This document shows positions 44,981-53,382 of a stretch of 64,000 nucleotides of DNA, piece after piece. The notes below the pieces were generated by a model. That model was not told where the DNA came from. It saw only the letters and a list, made by a program, of their open reading frames with translations, and made no database searches. The position numbers and the translations under genes are program-made. Origin of the DNA: Lachnospiraceae bacterium (GTDB taxonomy: Bacteria; Bacillota; Clostridia; Lachnospirales; Lachnospiraceae); the NCBI GenBank assembly GCA_014804795.1, contig JAAUZC010000041.1, positions 1 to 64,000 on the forward strand, in the 5' to 3' direction. Numbering within the stretch: position 1 is the first letter of the stretch; each line of letters opens with the position of its first letter.

Positions 44981-45092
44981 AACTGGAATCAGCATAAGCC
45001 CGTACAGTGCACAAGACAATCTGCAGACGGGTATCGGCTGCGGATTGTCTTCCGCTAATGTGTACTGGCAGGGCTTATGCGGAACTGGAATC
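44981..45092 (+). repeat. Dispersed hairpin repeat, full copy before potA
   Basis: Reading plus: AACTGGAATCAGCATAAGCCC, then GTACAGTGCAC, AAGACAATCTGCAG paired with CTGCGGATTGTCTT, GTGTACTGGC and GGGCTTATGCGG. It is the reverse-oriented equivalent of the units at 42494-42741, again pointing its GCGGAACTGGAATCAGGAGG end at the following start codon. The copy begins directly after the stop codon of the P-II gene. Confidence 0.9.
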
Positions 45093-45111
45093 AGGAGGTT
45101 TTATAAAAAGA

Positions 45112-46287
45112 ATGGTAAGAACTGACAAAGAACCCATCGTAAAACTGTCCGGCGTGACAAAGGACTTCGGAAAAAGTGAAGTCCTGAAAAATATAGATCT
45201 GGACGTGTACGAAGGGGAGTTTTTAACTTTGCTTGGTCCTTCCGGCTGCGGCAAAACGACCACACTCCGCATTATTGCCGGTTTTGAAGCTCCATCGCAG
45301 GGATGTGTTTATTTAGAGCAGAGCGACGTCACTGCTCTTCCGCCCTATAAGCGTAACGTCAATACGGTCTTTCAGAGTTATGCGCTCTTTCCCCATATGA
45401 ATGTTTTTGATAATGTGGCTTTCGGCCTTGTGGAAAAGAAAGTGCCGAAACCCGAAATTAAACAGCGTGTAGAAAAAATGCTGGAACTTGTGCAGCTCAA
45501 AAATTTCGGCAAAAGAAAGCCCCATCAGATGTCCGGCGGGCAGCGCCAGAGAGTGGCCATCGCGAGAGCTCTTGTAAACAATCCCAAAGTTTTGCTCTTA
45601 GATGAACCGTTGGGCGCTCTTGATCTGAAGCTTCGTAAACAAATGCAGGTGGAATTGAAGCACTTGCAGAAACAGCTTGGTATTACTTTTATCTATGTCA
45701 CTCACGATCAGGAAGAAGCGCTGACTATGAGCGATCGAATTGCTGTGATGAATAACGGTTCTATCGAACAGATCGGAACTGCGCAGGAGATTTACGAGCA
45801 TCCGAAGACAAAATTTGTTGCGGGCTTCATCGGAGAATCCAATATTATAGAGGCTTCTGTCACAAACATCAGTGAAGACCTGATCGAGCTGACGGCAGAA
45901 AACGGCGTTGTCCACGCCAAGGGAAGCGGTTTTGTGCAGGATGAGATGATCTACATTTCCATCCGGCCTGAAAACACCAAATATTCCTCTGAACCGGTAG
46001 AACATTTCCGTCTCCGCGGTATTGTAAAAGAACATATTTATGTGGGCTCTATTGTGAAAACCGTGGTGGCCCTCCCCAATGGACAAAGACTGCAATTAAG
46101 CAGGCATCCCCACAGCGAACTGCCTGAAATAGGCTCCGCTGTTACGGTATACTGGGATATGGATAAGGCTGTGATCATGCACACTGCGGAAGACACACTG
46201 TACGATCTGATTGAAGACGCGCTGCTCAACCGCCCGGATCTGGCGGTACAGAAAGGGCAGGGGGTATTGACTGCAAACCAAAAATAA
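45112..46287 (+). CDS. potA: Spermidine/putrescine ABC importer ATPase
   Basis: A 391-residue ATPase. Walker A LGPSGCGKTT at residues 41-50, signature MSGGQRQRVAIARAL, Walker B VLLLDEPLGALDLK, and a C-terminal TOBE-like domain starting near residue 275. The chosen ATG at 45112 is 13 bases from AGGAGG, rather far, but no better start is in frame; residues upstream come from the repeat element. It is first in the potABC operon. potD is encoded 4 kb downstream as a separate unit. Confidence 0.94.
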   Translation: MVRTDKEPIVKLSGVTKDFGKSEVLKNIDLDVYEGEFLTLLGPSGCGKTTTLRIIAGFEAPSQGCVYLEQSDVTALPPYKRNVNTVFQSYALFPHMNVFDNVAFGLVEKKVPKPEIKQRVEKMLELVQLKNFGKRKPHQMSGGQRQRVAIARALVNNPKVLLLDEPLGALDLKLRKQMQVELKHLQKQLGITFIYVTHDQEEALTMSDRIAVMNNGSIEQIGTAQEIYEHPKTKFVAGFIGESNIIEASVTNISEDLIELTAENGVVHAKGSGFVQDEMIYISIRPENTKYSSEPVEHFRLRGIVKEHIYVGSIVKTVVALPNGQRLQLSRHPHSELPEIGSAVTVYWDMDKAVIMHTAEDTLYDLIEDALLNRPDLAVQKGQGVLTANQK

Positions 46288-46304
46288 AACAGGAAAAACT
46301 TGCC

Positions 46305-47186
46305 ATGAAAATTTTGAAACATTCTGAAAAAGCATCAGACAACAGCGGACACAGGCGCGAGATTCTCTCCCTTGTGGGACCTCTTTTTCTGTGGATGGTG
46401 CTTTTTCTGGCACTGCCGCTCATTTATGTAATCGTGATCAGTTTCCTTGAAAAAGGAACTTACGGCGGCGTACAGATGATATTTACAATAAAAAATTATA
46501 CTGCCCTCTGGAATCCGACTTACGGAAAAGTGATCTGGCGCTCCATCGTTCTGGCCTTTTGGACCAGTCTGATTTGTCTGCTTATCTCCTATCCGTTTTC
46601 CTTTATTCTGTCCAGATTTAGCAAAAAATACCAGGGATTCTGCATCCTGCTCATTATGCTGCCTTTCTGGATCAACCAGCTGATCCGCTTAAACGGATGG
46701 AGCAATATTTTGCGGGATTCCGGTATCATCAACACCTTTTTGCTAAAGCTTGGCATTATTTCAGAACCGATCATGATGATGTATACCGACGGAGCCACCC
46801 TGTTTGGTATGGTATACGCCTTTTTTCCTTTTATGGTGTTGCCTTTAAACAACTCCATCTCCAAACTGGATCATTCCCTGATCGAGGCGGCCCATGACCT
46901 GGGTGCCTCCCGGATCAGTACTTTTTTCCGCGTTATTCTGCCGCTTACACTGCCCGGTATTTTTGCCGGCACAATACAGGTGTTCATCCCCAGCCTAGAC
47001 GCTTTTTATATTGCGGATGTTATGGGCGGCGGCAATTCCACACTGCTTGGAAACCTGATAAAAGATCAGTTTATGGCGGCAAGAAACTGGCCCTCCGGTG
47101 CTGCTTTCTCTGTTATTTTGATCATTTTCACCTTAATTGTTCTGAAACTTTATACAAAAGTCGGAAATCTGGAAGATCTGGCCTGA
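46305..47186 (+). CDS. potB: Spermidine/putrescine ABC importer permease PotB
   Basis: A 293-residue membrane protein with six spans. The cytoplasmic EAA loop is visible as LIEAAHDLGASRISTFFRVILP, which docks to PotA. PotB hallmarks include FWINQLIRLNGW and FIPSLDAFYIADVMGGG. It starts 17 bases after potA and is followed by potC after 11 bases. Confidence 0.94.
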   Translation: MKILKHSEKASDNSGHRREILSLVGPLFLWMVLFLALPLIYVIVISFLEKGTYGGVQMIFTIKNYTALWNPTYGKVIWRSIVLAFWTSLICLLISYPFSFILSRFSKKYQGFCILLIMLPFWINQLIRLNGWSNILRDSGIINTFLLKLGIISEPIMMMYTDGATLFGMVYAFFPFMVLPLNNSISKLDHSLIEAAHDLGASRISTFFRVILPLTLPGIFAGTIQVFIPSLDAFYIADVMGGGNSTLLGNLIKDQFMAARNWPSGAAFSVILIIFTLIVLKLYTKVGNLEDLA

Positions 47187-47197
47187 GGAGCGATACT

Positions 47198-48001
47198 ATG
47201 AAAAAAAGAAACGAAAAAAAGAAACTTGGCGCATTTTCCTATCTCTACGCCGGACTGGTTTACTTATTTTTATATCTGCCGATTTTTATGGTAGTCGGCT
47301 ATTCATTCAATGAAAACGACAGCAACCTCGTTTTCAAAGGATTTACGCTGCACTGGTACGGCGCTATGTTCCAAAACAGATCTCTTATGAGTTCTCTTCT
47401 TTTGACGTTGGAACTGGCTCTTATCAGTACGCTCATCTCCGTTGTACTCGGCACCCTTGCTGCCATCGGTATGCACCGTTATGATTTCAAACTCAAGAAA
47501 ACGCTGGACAATATGCTCTATGTGCCCATTGTTATTCCTGAGCTGGTTATCGGTATCGCTTCCCTTGCCACTTTTACCACCTTAAACATCACCCTCAGTT
47601 TCTGGACGTTGGTCATTGCCCATGTAACCTTCTGTGTTCCTTTTGTGATTATCACGCTGCGCTCAAGGATCGCCGGCTTTGATAAATCCATCGAGGAGGC
47701 CGCAATGGATCTCGGCGCAAATCAGCTAAGCACCCTGCGAAGAGTTACGATCCCGATGCTGATGCCGGGCATTATTTCCGGTGCCCTTTTATCCATCACG
47801 CTCTCTCTGGATGATGTGATCATCAGTTATTTTGTGACCGGCGCAGGCGATACCACACTGCCTATCAAAGTTTACGGTATGGCCAGGGGCAAGATTTCTA
47901 CAGAAGTCTACGCGCTCTTTACATCGATGATCATCATTACCATACTGATCTACCTGCTGTCTATGCTGATAAAAAATATTGTGGCAAAAAAGCAGCAGTA
48001 A
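47198..48001 (+). CDS. potC: Spermidine/putrescine ABC importer permease PotC
   Basis: A 267-residue membrane protein with six spans and the EAA loop EEAAMDLGANQLSTLRRVTIP. LSLDDVIISYFVTGAG is a PotC hallmark. A Lys-rich N terminus (KKRNEKKKLG) precedes the first span. Last gene of the potABC run; it converges with the acylphosphatase gene, leaving 12 bases. Confidence 0.94.
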   Translation: MKKRNEKKKLGAFSYLYAGLVYLFLYLPIFMVVGYSFNENDSNLVFKGFTLHWYGAMFQNRSLMSSLLLTLELALISTLISVVLGTLAAIGMHRYDFKLKKTLDNMLYVPIVIPELVIGIASLATFTTLNITLSFWTLVIAHVTFCVPFVIITLRSRIAGFDKSIEEAAMDLGANQLSTLRRVTIPMLMPGIISGALLSITLSLDDVIISYFVTGAGDTTLPIKVYGMARGKISTEVYALFTSMIIITILIYLLSMLIKNIVAKKQQ

Positions 48002-48013
48002 ACAGTTTACATC

Positions 48014-48295
48014 TCACCACATATACCGGAAGCCCTTCTCATTCTGCTTGAGAGACAGGTATTCCTCCTCCATGGAATCTATGCGGATCGGTTTTCTCTG
48101 ATGCAGGCAGATGACCAGATCCTCAATTGTCCGCTCCCTGCCCTGTACTTCCATCAATACATCTCCGTTCGGCAGATTCTCCACATAACCGGTTAACCCC
48201 AGTGAATCCGCAAGATACTTGGACTGAAACCGAAATCCTACAAACTGTACTTCCCCTTTAAAAATGATTTTCTTTCTGACAATATCATCGCTCAT
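48014..48295 (-). CDS. acyP: Acylphosphatase
   Basis: A 93-residue small enzyme that hydrolyses carboxyl-phosphate bonds. Catalytic Arg22 (VQFVGFRFQS) and Asn40 (GYVENLPNGDV) are in place, although the usual VQGVGFR has Phe in place of Gly. I choose the ATG at 48295 with GGAAGG upstream; the open frame to 48325 adds residues without homology. It follows a terminator-like hairpin and is convergent with potC. Confidence 0.9.
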   Translation of the reverse strand: MSDDIVRKKIIFKGEVQFVGFRFQSKYLADSLGLTGYVENLPNGDVLMEVQGRERTIEDLVICLHQRKPIRIDSMEEEYLSLKQNEKGFRYMW

Positions 48296-48322
48296 TTCAT
48301 TACCTTCCGCTTTTCTGATATA

Positions 48323-48363
48323 CAAATAAAGATTCCCACCTATCCGATGAAAATCTTTATTTG
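48323..48363 (-). terminator. Terminator-like hairpin after the ptsHI-HAD genes
   Basis: Perfect 12-bp arms CAAATAAAGATT (48323-48334) and AATCTTTATTTG (48352-48363) enclose a 17-base loop. It is 15 bases after the stop of the minus-strand HAD gene and before the acylphosphatase start. The stem is AT-rich and the T-run is interrupted, so efficiency is uncertain. Confidence 0.6.
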
Positions 48364-48378
48364 TACTTTCTTTTTGTT

Positions 48379-49206
48379 TTATGAAATCAATCCATATTTT
48401 TGAAATGCGTTATAAACGCCATCCTCATCTACGGAACTTGTGACATCATCTGCCACTTTCTTCACATAATCAAAAGCATTTCCCATAGCAATCCCAACTC
48501 CCGCCGCCTGAAGCATTCCGATATCATTCTCACTGTCTCCAATGGCGATCGTATCTTCTATGGGAATTTCCAGATAACTGCTGAGATAACGGATTGCAGA
48601 ACCTTTACTGAACGCTGACTTTGTGATTTCTCCGCTGTTTCCTCTGGTCTCACTCTGACTGAAAACCGCCACATCCATATCCCATTTTTTCAGTTTTTCC
48701 TTAAACCAGCCGCTGTCTTTTCCGGCATAAAAGTAAGAGCATTTATGGACTTTTTCCATATTTTTCAGTTCGTTACAGAAACATGCATTTCTAAACAGAT
48801 CCAGAATCTTTTGTTCTTCCTCTCCGCGGCCTTTCACTCTCGCAGTCAGGCACTCATATACCTCTTTTTTCATATAGAGATTTTCAAAGCCTTCCATCGC
48901 ATAAATTGCATCTGCTTCTTTCACCAGTCCCGCTATCTGTTCTTTTTCTTTTTCCGAAAAATATTCCGCCAGTAAAACTTCTTTTTTCCACATAACACAG
49001 GCACCCGAAGCACTGATGATGCCGTCAAATCTCTTCATCTCTTCCGGCATCTCACAATATGTCCGTCCGGTACAGATACAGAGAATATGTCCGTTGTCAT
49101 TCGCCTGCCTAAGTGCCTGTATTGTCTTTTCAGTCATCCGGTGCCTTTCCGATATAAGTGTTCCGTCAATATCCAGAAATACCAGTTTTTTACTGTCAAA
49201 GATCAA
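48379..49206 (-). CDS. HAD-superfamily Cof-type phosphatase
   Basis: A 275-residue Cof-type HAD hydrolase: motif I FLDIDGTLIS, CTGRTY as motif II, and IGDSENDIGMLQAAG as motif IV. The start is probably TTG at 49206, overlapping the ptsH stop (TTGA) with GAGGCG seven bases upstream, which implies translational coupling to ptsH. Encoded behind the general PTS proteins, it could act on a sugar phosphate; the substrate is unknown. Confidence 0.87.
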   Translation of the reverse strand: MIFDSKKLVFLDIDGTLISERHRMTEKTIQALRQANDNGHILCICTGRTYCEMPEEMKRFDGIISASGACVMWKKEVLLAEYFSEKEKEQIAGLVKEADAIYAMEGFENLYMKKEVYECLTARVKGRGEEEQKILDLFRNACFCNELKNMEKVHKCSYFYAGKDSGWFKEKLKKWDMDVAVFSQSETRGNSGEITKSAFSKGSAIRYLSSYLEIPIEDTIAIGDSENDIGMLQAAGVGIAMGNAFDYVKKVADDVTSSVDEDGVYNAFQKYGLIS

Positions 49207-49460
49207 AGATTCGCCTCAAAAAATGCCTGTAAAGCTGCTGCAGCCTCTTCTTCTTTGTCCCCCTCGCAGACTACAGTAACTTCATTATCTTTCTTAACCC
49301 CCATAGCCATAACAGCCATGATCTTCTTTGCACTGCCTTTCTTCTCACCGCATTTCAGCGTAACATCACAGGGATATTTTGCAGCCTCTTTCACCAAAAG
49401 TCCTGCCGGACGAGCATGGATTCCAAGTTCATCCTTAATTGTGTAACTAAATTCTTTCAT
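49203..49460 (-). CDS. ptsH: Phosphocarrier protein HPr (lacking Ser46)
   Basis: An 85-residue HPr carrying phosphate from Enzyme I to sugar-specific EIIA. The active His15 stands in the conserved GIHARPAG. In typical Firmicute HPr residue 46 is the Ser phosphorylated by HPr kinase; here the segment reads GSAKKIMAVMAMGV and residue 46 is Lys. The nearest Ser is residue 43. AGGAGG precedes the ATG. ptsI lies 55 bases upstream in the same operon. Confidence 0.94.
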   Translation of the reverse strand: MKEFSYTIKDELGIHARPAGLLVKEAAKYPCDVTLKCGEKKGSAKKIMAVMAMGVKKDNEVTVVCEGDKEEEAAAALQAFFEANL

Positions 49461-49515
49461 GTTTATGCCTCCTTAAATTTTACTTTATATAATCCAGAGC
49501 CGCAGCTCTGAACTT

Positions 49516-51126
49516 TTACATGTTTATCACTTTGTTACGAACCGGGAGCACCATAGCCGGTGATACGGAAAGCTCATCCAGACCCATATTCACAAATTCT
49601 TCCGTAAGTGTTGTATCTGCGCCGAGTTCTCCGCAGATGCCTGCCCAAATACCTTCTTTATGAGCTGCATCCACTACCATCTTGATCATTCGCAGAACAG
49701 CCGGATGATGTGCATTGTAGAACATATCCAGTTTTTCGTTCTGACGGTCAATAGCCAGTGTATACTGCGTCAGATCGTTTGTACCGATACTGAAGAAATC
49801 TACCTCTTTTGCCAGCTCGTCAGCGATGATAACGGACGCCGGTGTCTCGATCATAATACCAAACTCGATGTCGCCCACTGCCTTGCCTTCTTCCTTCAAT
49901 TCTTTCTTGATCTTCTCCAGAATTTCCTTTACAGTCTGTACTTCCCACACAGAAATGATCATCGGCACCATGATTGCAATCCTGCCGTAAGCAGAAGCTC
50001 TGCAGAGTGCGCGAAGCTGTGTTCTGAATACCTCTTTTTTATTCAGGCAGATTCTCACTGCACGATATCCGAGTGCCGGATTCTCTTCCTTATCAAGACC
50101 GAAATAATCAATCTGCTTATCAGCGCCGATATCCAATGTACGGATGATAACGCGTTTTCCTCCCATCTTCTCCGCCACCGCTTTATAAGCTTCAAACTGT
50201 TCCTCCTCAGTGGGGAAATCATTACTTTGCAGATATAAAAATTCACTTCTGAACAGGCCGATTCCCTCTGCGTCATTGGCAAGAGCCGCTTCCGCGTCTT
50301 CCACACCGCCGATATTTGCATAGATATTTATCTTTCTGCCGTCTTTCGTTACACTGGGTTTGCCTTTCAGGGAATTAAGCAGTTCCTGCTCTTTTTTCTG
50401 CGCTTCCAGTTTTTCCTGATAACTCTTTAAAGTCTCTTCATCCGGCTCTACGATCAGTTTTCCTTCTTTGCCGTCTACGATACCCATCAGGCCGTCTACA
50501 TTTTCAGCCTCCGATACCATAACAAGCGCCGGAATGTTCATCGTGCGTGCAAGAATAGCCGTATGGGAATTCGTGGAACCTTTTCTTGTCACAAAAGCCA
50601 AAACCTTGCTGCGGTCAAGCTGCAGCGTCTCACTGGGCGCAAGATCCTCAGCCACTAAAATGGACGGTTCCTCCATAGCTGCGCCGCCTTCTTCCACACC
50701 TGCCAGAATGCGGACCACTCTTGCGGAAATGTCTTTTACATCGGCCGCACGCTCTTTCATGTAATCGTCATCCATAGAAGCAAAAATTTCCGAGAAATTC
50801 TGTCCGTTTACCGAAACAGCATATTCCGCATTTACCTGCTCATCCCGGATCATCCCTTTAATGCCGTCCAGATAATCTTCATCTTCAAGCATCATCTGAT
50901 GTACTTCAAAGATTGCCGCATTCTCTTCGCCAACTTCAGCAACCGCTTTCTCATACAGGCTGCCAAGCTGTGCGGATGCCGTCGCTTTTGCCGCCTCAAA
51001 CCGGGCAATCTCAGCTTCCACATCAGAAACGGAAGTTTTATTTACTTCCACTTTCTTTTCGCCAAACTCCTTGATCTTTCCGATGGCAACGCCTTTAAAC
51101 GCCGCCTTCCCCAACAATACCTTCAT
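49516..51126 (-). CDS. ptsI: PTS Enzyme I
   Basis: A 536-residue PEP-protein phosphotransferase, first component of the sugar PTS. The phosphorylated His188 lies in GSTNSHTAILARTMNIP, where Asn replaces the usual Arg-type residue of the family motif. The C-terminal PEP-binding barrel has IGLFRSEFLYL, FGIMIETPASVI, FFSIGTNDLTQY and GICGELGAD with the active Cys. The length is slightly below the common 570 residues. Transcribed with ptsH and the HAD gene. Confidence 0.95.
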   Translation of the reverse strand: MKVLLGKAAFKGVAIGKIKEFGEKKVEVNKTSVSDVEAEIARFEAAKATASAQLGSLYEKAVAEVGEENAAIFEVHQMMLEDEDYLDGIKGMIRDEQVNAEYAVSVNGQNFSEIFASMDDDYMKERAADVKDISARVVRILAGVEEGGAAMEEPSILVAEDLAPSETLQLDRSKVLAFVTRKGSTNSHTAILARTMNIPALVMVSEAENVDGLMGIVDGKEGKLIVEPDEETLKSYQEKLEAQKKEQELLNSLKGKPSVTKDGRKINIYANIGGVEDAEAALANDAEGIGLFRSEFLYLQSNDFPTEEEQFEAYKAVAEKMGGKRVIIRTLDIGADKQIDYFGLDKEENPALGYRAVRICLNKKEVFRTQLRALCRASAYGRIAIMVPMIISVWEVQTVKEILEKIKKELKEEGKAVGDIEFGIMIETPASVIIADELAKEVDFFSIGTNDLTQYTLAIDRQNEKLDMFYNAHHPAVLRMIKMVVDAAHKEGIWAGICGELGADTTLTEEFVNMGLDELSVSPAMVLPVRNKVINM

Positions 51127-51241
51127 GATTTTGCTCCTTTCAATTTTATCTCTTACAATAAAATATACTAGAATTATCCAAAACAGGCAAGTAGTCTTTT
51201 ACAAAATACTGTTTCAACTCATTTTTACCTCATTGTCTTTT

Positions 51242-51958
51242 TTATATTCCGTCTCCTCTCCCCAAAAGCCAGTCCTCAAAAGATTTTACCAACGGCACGC
51301 TTTGTGATGCATTCCCGCTTCGCCGGATGCCGGTATCATCTCTATCGGGATGATACCATGTTCCGATCAGGCCGCACCGTGCAGAGCCTATCACATCTTT
51401 TTCCAGGTTGTCCCCGATAAAGATGCATTCTTCCGGCTTACATCCCGCTTTTTTCAAACAGAGCTCAAAAAATCGGGGCGTGGGTTTCTCCGCTCCGGCC
51501 TCCTCGCTTGTCACAAGAAAATCCAGATACTGCAGTACTCCCAGTTTTATCAGCTTTTTATACTGTATGTAAGCGGTCATATCAGTACCGATGCCCAGTT
51601 TAATCCCCCTTTCTTTTAGCCGCAAAAGCAGGGAAATCAACCCCGGCTCCGGCTTAATGTCCTCCAGCAACGTATCCCAGTAAACATGATACATTTCCAA
51701 TGCTTTTTCATAATCAGTACTGCCGATTTCTTCTAAAAAGCACTGGAAACGAAGCAGTCTGTTATGCAGGGCGGCACAGTTTTCTCCGGTCCTCCCTGTC
51801 ACAATCCCCATACATTTGTCCACAAGAGCCGCCGTCTCTTCCGGATCCATGCCGAAATTTTCTTTTCCGTAGACGCCAAGCGCAGCCATCGCTGTTTTAT
51901 GCGCCTTGTCAAAATCATACATTGTATTATCAATATCAAAAATAACTGCTTTTAACAT
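51242..51958 (-). CDS. HAD-superfamily hydrolase, subclass IA
   Basis: A 238-residue hydrolase of the YjjG/phosphoglycolate-phosphatase-like class: motif I VIFDIDNTMYDFDKAH, a helical cap, the IGTDMTAY region as motif II, and CIFIGDNLEKDVIGSARCG as motif IV. The ATG at 51958 follows AGGGGG and places motif I at the N terminus. Possibly a nucleotide or metabolite-repair phosphatase; the substrate is not predictable. Divergent from potD. Confidence 0.87.
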   Translation of the reverse strand: MLKAVIFDIDNTMYDFDKAHKTAMAALGVYGKENFGMDPEETAALVDKCMGIVTGRTGENCAALHNRLLRFQCFLEEIGSTDYEKALEMYHVYWDTLLEDIKPEPGLISLLLRLKERGIKLGIGTDMTAYIQYKKLIKLGVLQYLDFLVTSEEAGAEKPTPRFFELCLKKAGCKPEECIFIGDNLEKDVIGSARCGLIGTWYHPDRDDTGIRRSGNASQSVPLVKSFEDWLLGRGDGI

Positions 51959-52081
51959 ATCTGTCACATACCCCCTCTCACATATTTTATCATACTTTAA
52001 TGGATTCAGGCTGATATTATTAAAAATCGTGAATCTACACAATTTTTTTATGTCTATTTGATGTAAGATGCATAAAAACAG

Positions 52082-52109
52082 TTGACAAACCCGCAGTTTC
52101 CTATATGAT
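52082..52109 (+). promoter_or_regulatory. potD promoter
   Basis: A perfect TTGACA (52082-52087) and TATGAT (52104-52109) are 16 bases apart, about 50 bases before the potD start. This gives potD its own strong transcription, separate from potABC. Confidence 0.8.
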
Positions 52110-52158
52110 ATACATGATATATTTATTTACTTATTTACACTGAAACAGGAGGAATGAA

Positions 52159-53262
52159 ATGAAACGTACTTTCGCATTAGTTGCTGCAGGCATTATGGCT
52201 TTAGGCTGTGCCTGTGCACTTTCCGGCTGCGGCAGCAGCGGTAACGGTTCATCAGACGACAAGGACGGAAACGGCTATGCTGATGAGATTTATCTTTACA
52301 ACTGGTCTGAGTATATGACACAGGACATTCTGGATCAATTTGAAGAAGAATACGGAATCAAGGTAATAGAAACTACTTATGAATCCAACGATGAGCTGTT
52401 AGCCAAACTGATAGCAGGTAAAGAAGGCGAATATGATATAGCAGTTCCCACCAATACTTACATTCAGGCATTTAAAGACAACGATCTGCTGGAGCCTTTC
52501 GACGAGGGCGCTATCACTAACTTAGGCAACATTGACGATGCTTACCTCGGCCTTATTTATGATCCCGAAAACCAGTATACCGTTCCCTACATGGGTACGA
52601 TCAATGTCGCCCTTGCCAATAAGCCGGTTATGGATGGGCTTGGCGTTACGGTGAATACTGCCAAAGATCTGTTAAATCCCGCTCTCAAGAATAATCTTCT
52701 GATCTTTGACGATGTGGAAAGCAATATTACGCTTGGACTGCAGGGCTGCGGCATTGACCCCGTGACTACGGATATCGCCGCTCTGGATACGGCGAAGGAG
52801 TTTTTACTGGAGCTTAACTCCAACCTCAAATCCTACTCACAGATTGCCGATGAGAGAATATCCATCACCAGAGGGGAAGTTGCTCTCGCTTATATTTACA
52901 GCGGCGATGCCATACAGGCAATGCGCGAAAACAGTGATCTGGAAGTTGTGATGAGAGAAGAACAGTTTCCGTTGACCATCGACAATCTTGTTATCCTGAA
53001 AGGGACAAAACATAAAAAAGAAGCGGAACTTTTTATTGATTTCCTGCTCCGTCCGGAAATTTCCGCCGAGCTGTTATCCGAGTTTTCCTACGTGTGCTTT
53101 AATGAAGCCGCGGCGGAATATCTTCCGGAAGACCTGATCAATATGGAAGTCTGCGTGCTTTCCGATGATATCAAGAATAACCTTGTTGTCATCAATGAAA
53201 AAGACGGAGAGATGTTAGACAAGATGGTAACAGTTATGACGGAAGTAAAATCCGCAAAGTAA
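52159..53262 (+). CDS. potD: Spermidine/putrescine-binding lipoprotein
   Basis: A 367-residue extracellular binding protein. The signal peptide ends in the lipobox LSGC with Cys24. The mature protein begins with a Ser/Asp-rich linker and then IYLYNWSEYMTQDILDQFEEEYGIKV, a PotD hallmark; VPYMGTINVALANKP and AYIYSGDAI belong to the polyamine cleft. AGGAGG is close to the ATG. It is the missing partner of PotABC, encoded about 4.2 kb away on the same strand with other genes in between. Confidence 0.93.
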   Translation: MKRTFALVAAGIMALGCACALSGCGSSGNGSSDDKDGNGYADEIYLYNWSEYMTQDILDQFEEEYGIKVIETTYESNDELLAKLIAGKEGEYDIAVPTNTYIQAFKDNDLLEPFDEGAITNLGNIDDAYLGLIYDPENQYTVPYMGTINVALANKPVMDGLGVTVNTAKDLLNPALKNNLLIFDDVESNITLGLQGCGIDPVTTDIAALDTAKEFLLELNSNLKSYSQIADERISITRGEVALAYIYSGDAIQAMRENSDLEVVMREEQFPLTIDNLVILKGTKHKKEAELFIDFLLRPEISAELLSEFSYVCFNEAAAEYLPEDLINMEVCVLSDDIKNNLVVINEKDGEMLDKMVTVMTEVKSAK

Positions 53263-53290
53263 AGTGATCATAGTTATAGGATAAAGCAAC

Positions 53291-53314
53291 ATGCCCCGGC
53301 AGCAGCCGGGGCAT
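53291..53314 (+). terminator. Terminator-like hairpin after potD
   Basis: A perfect 10-bp GC-rich stem (ATGCCCCGGC with GCCGGGGCAT) around a 4-base loop, 28 bases after the potD stop. The following plus-strand sequence is only moderately T-rich. Confidence 0.7.
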
Positions 53315-53382
53315 ACTTCATCATACGGGAAACCGCATCTCCTATATGACAAAACCCTTCGGAGTACGCGAACTCTTTATTC

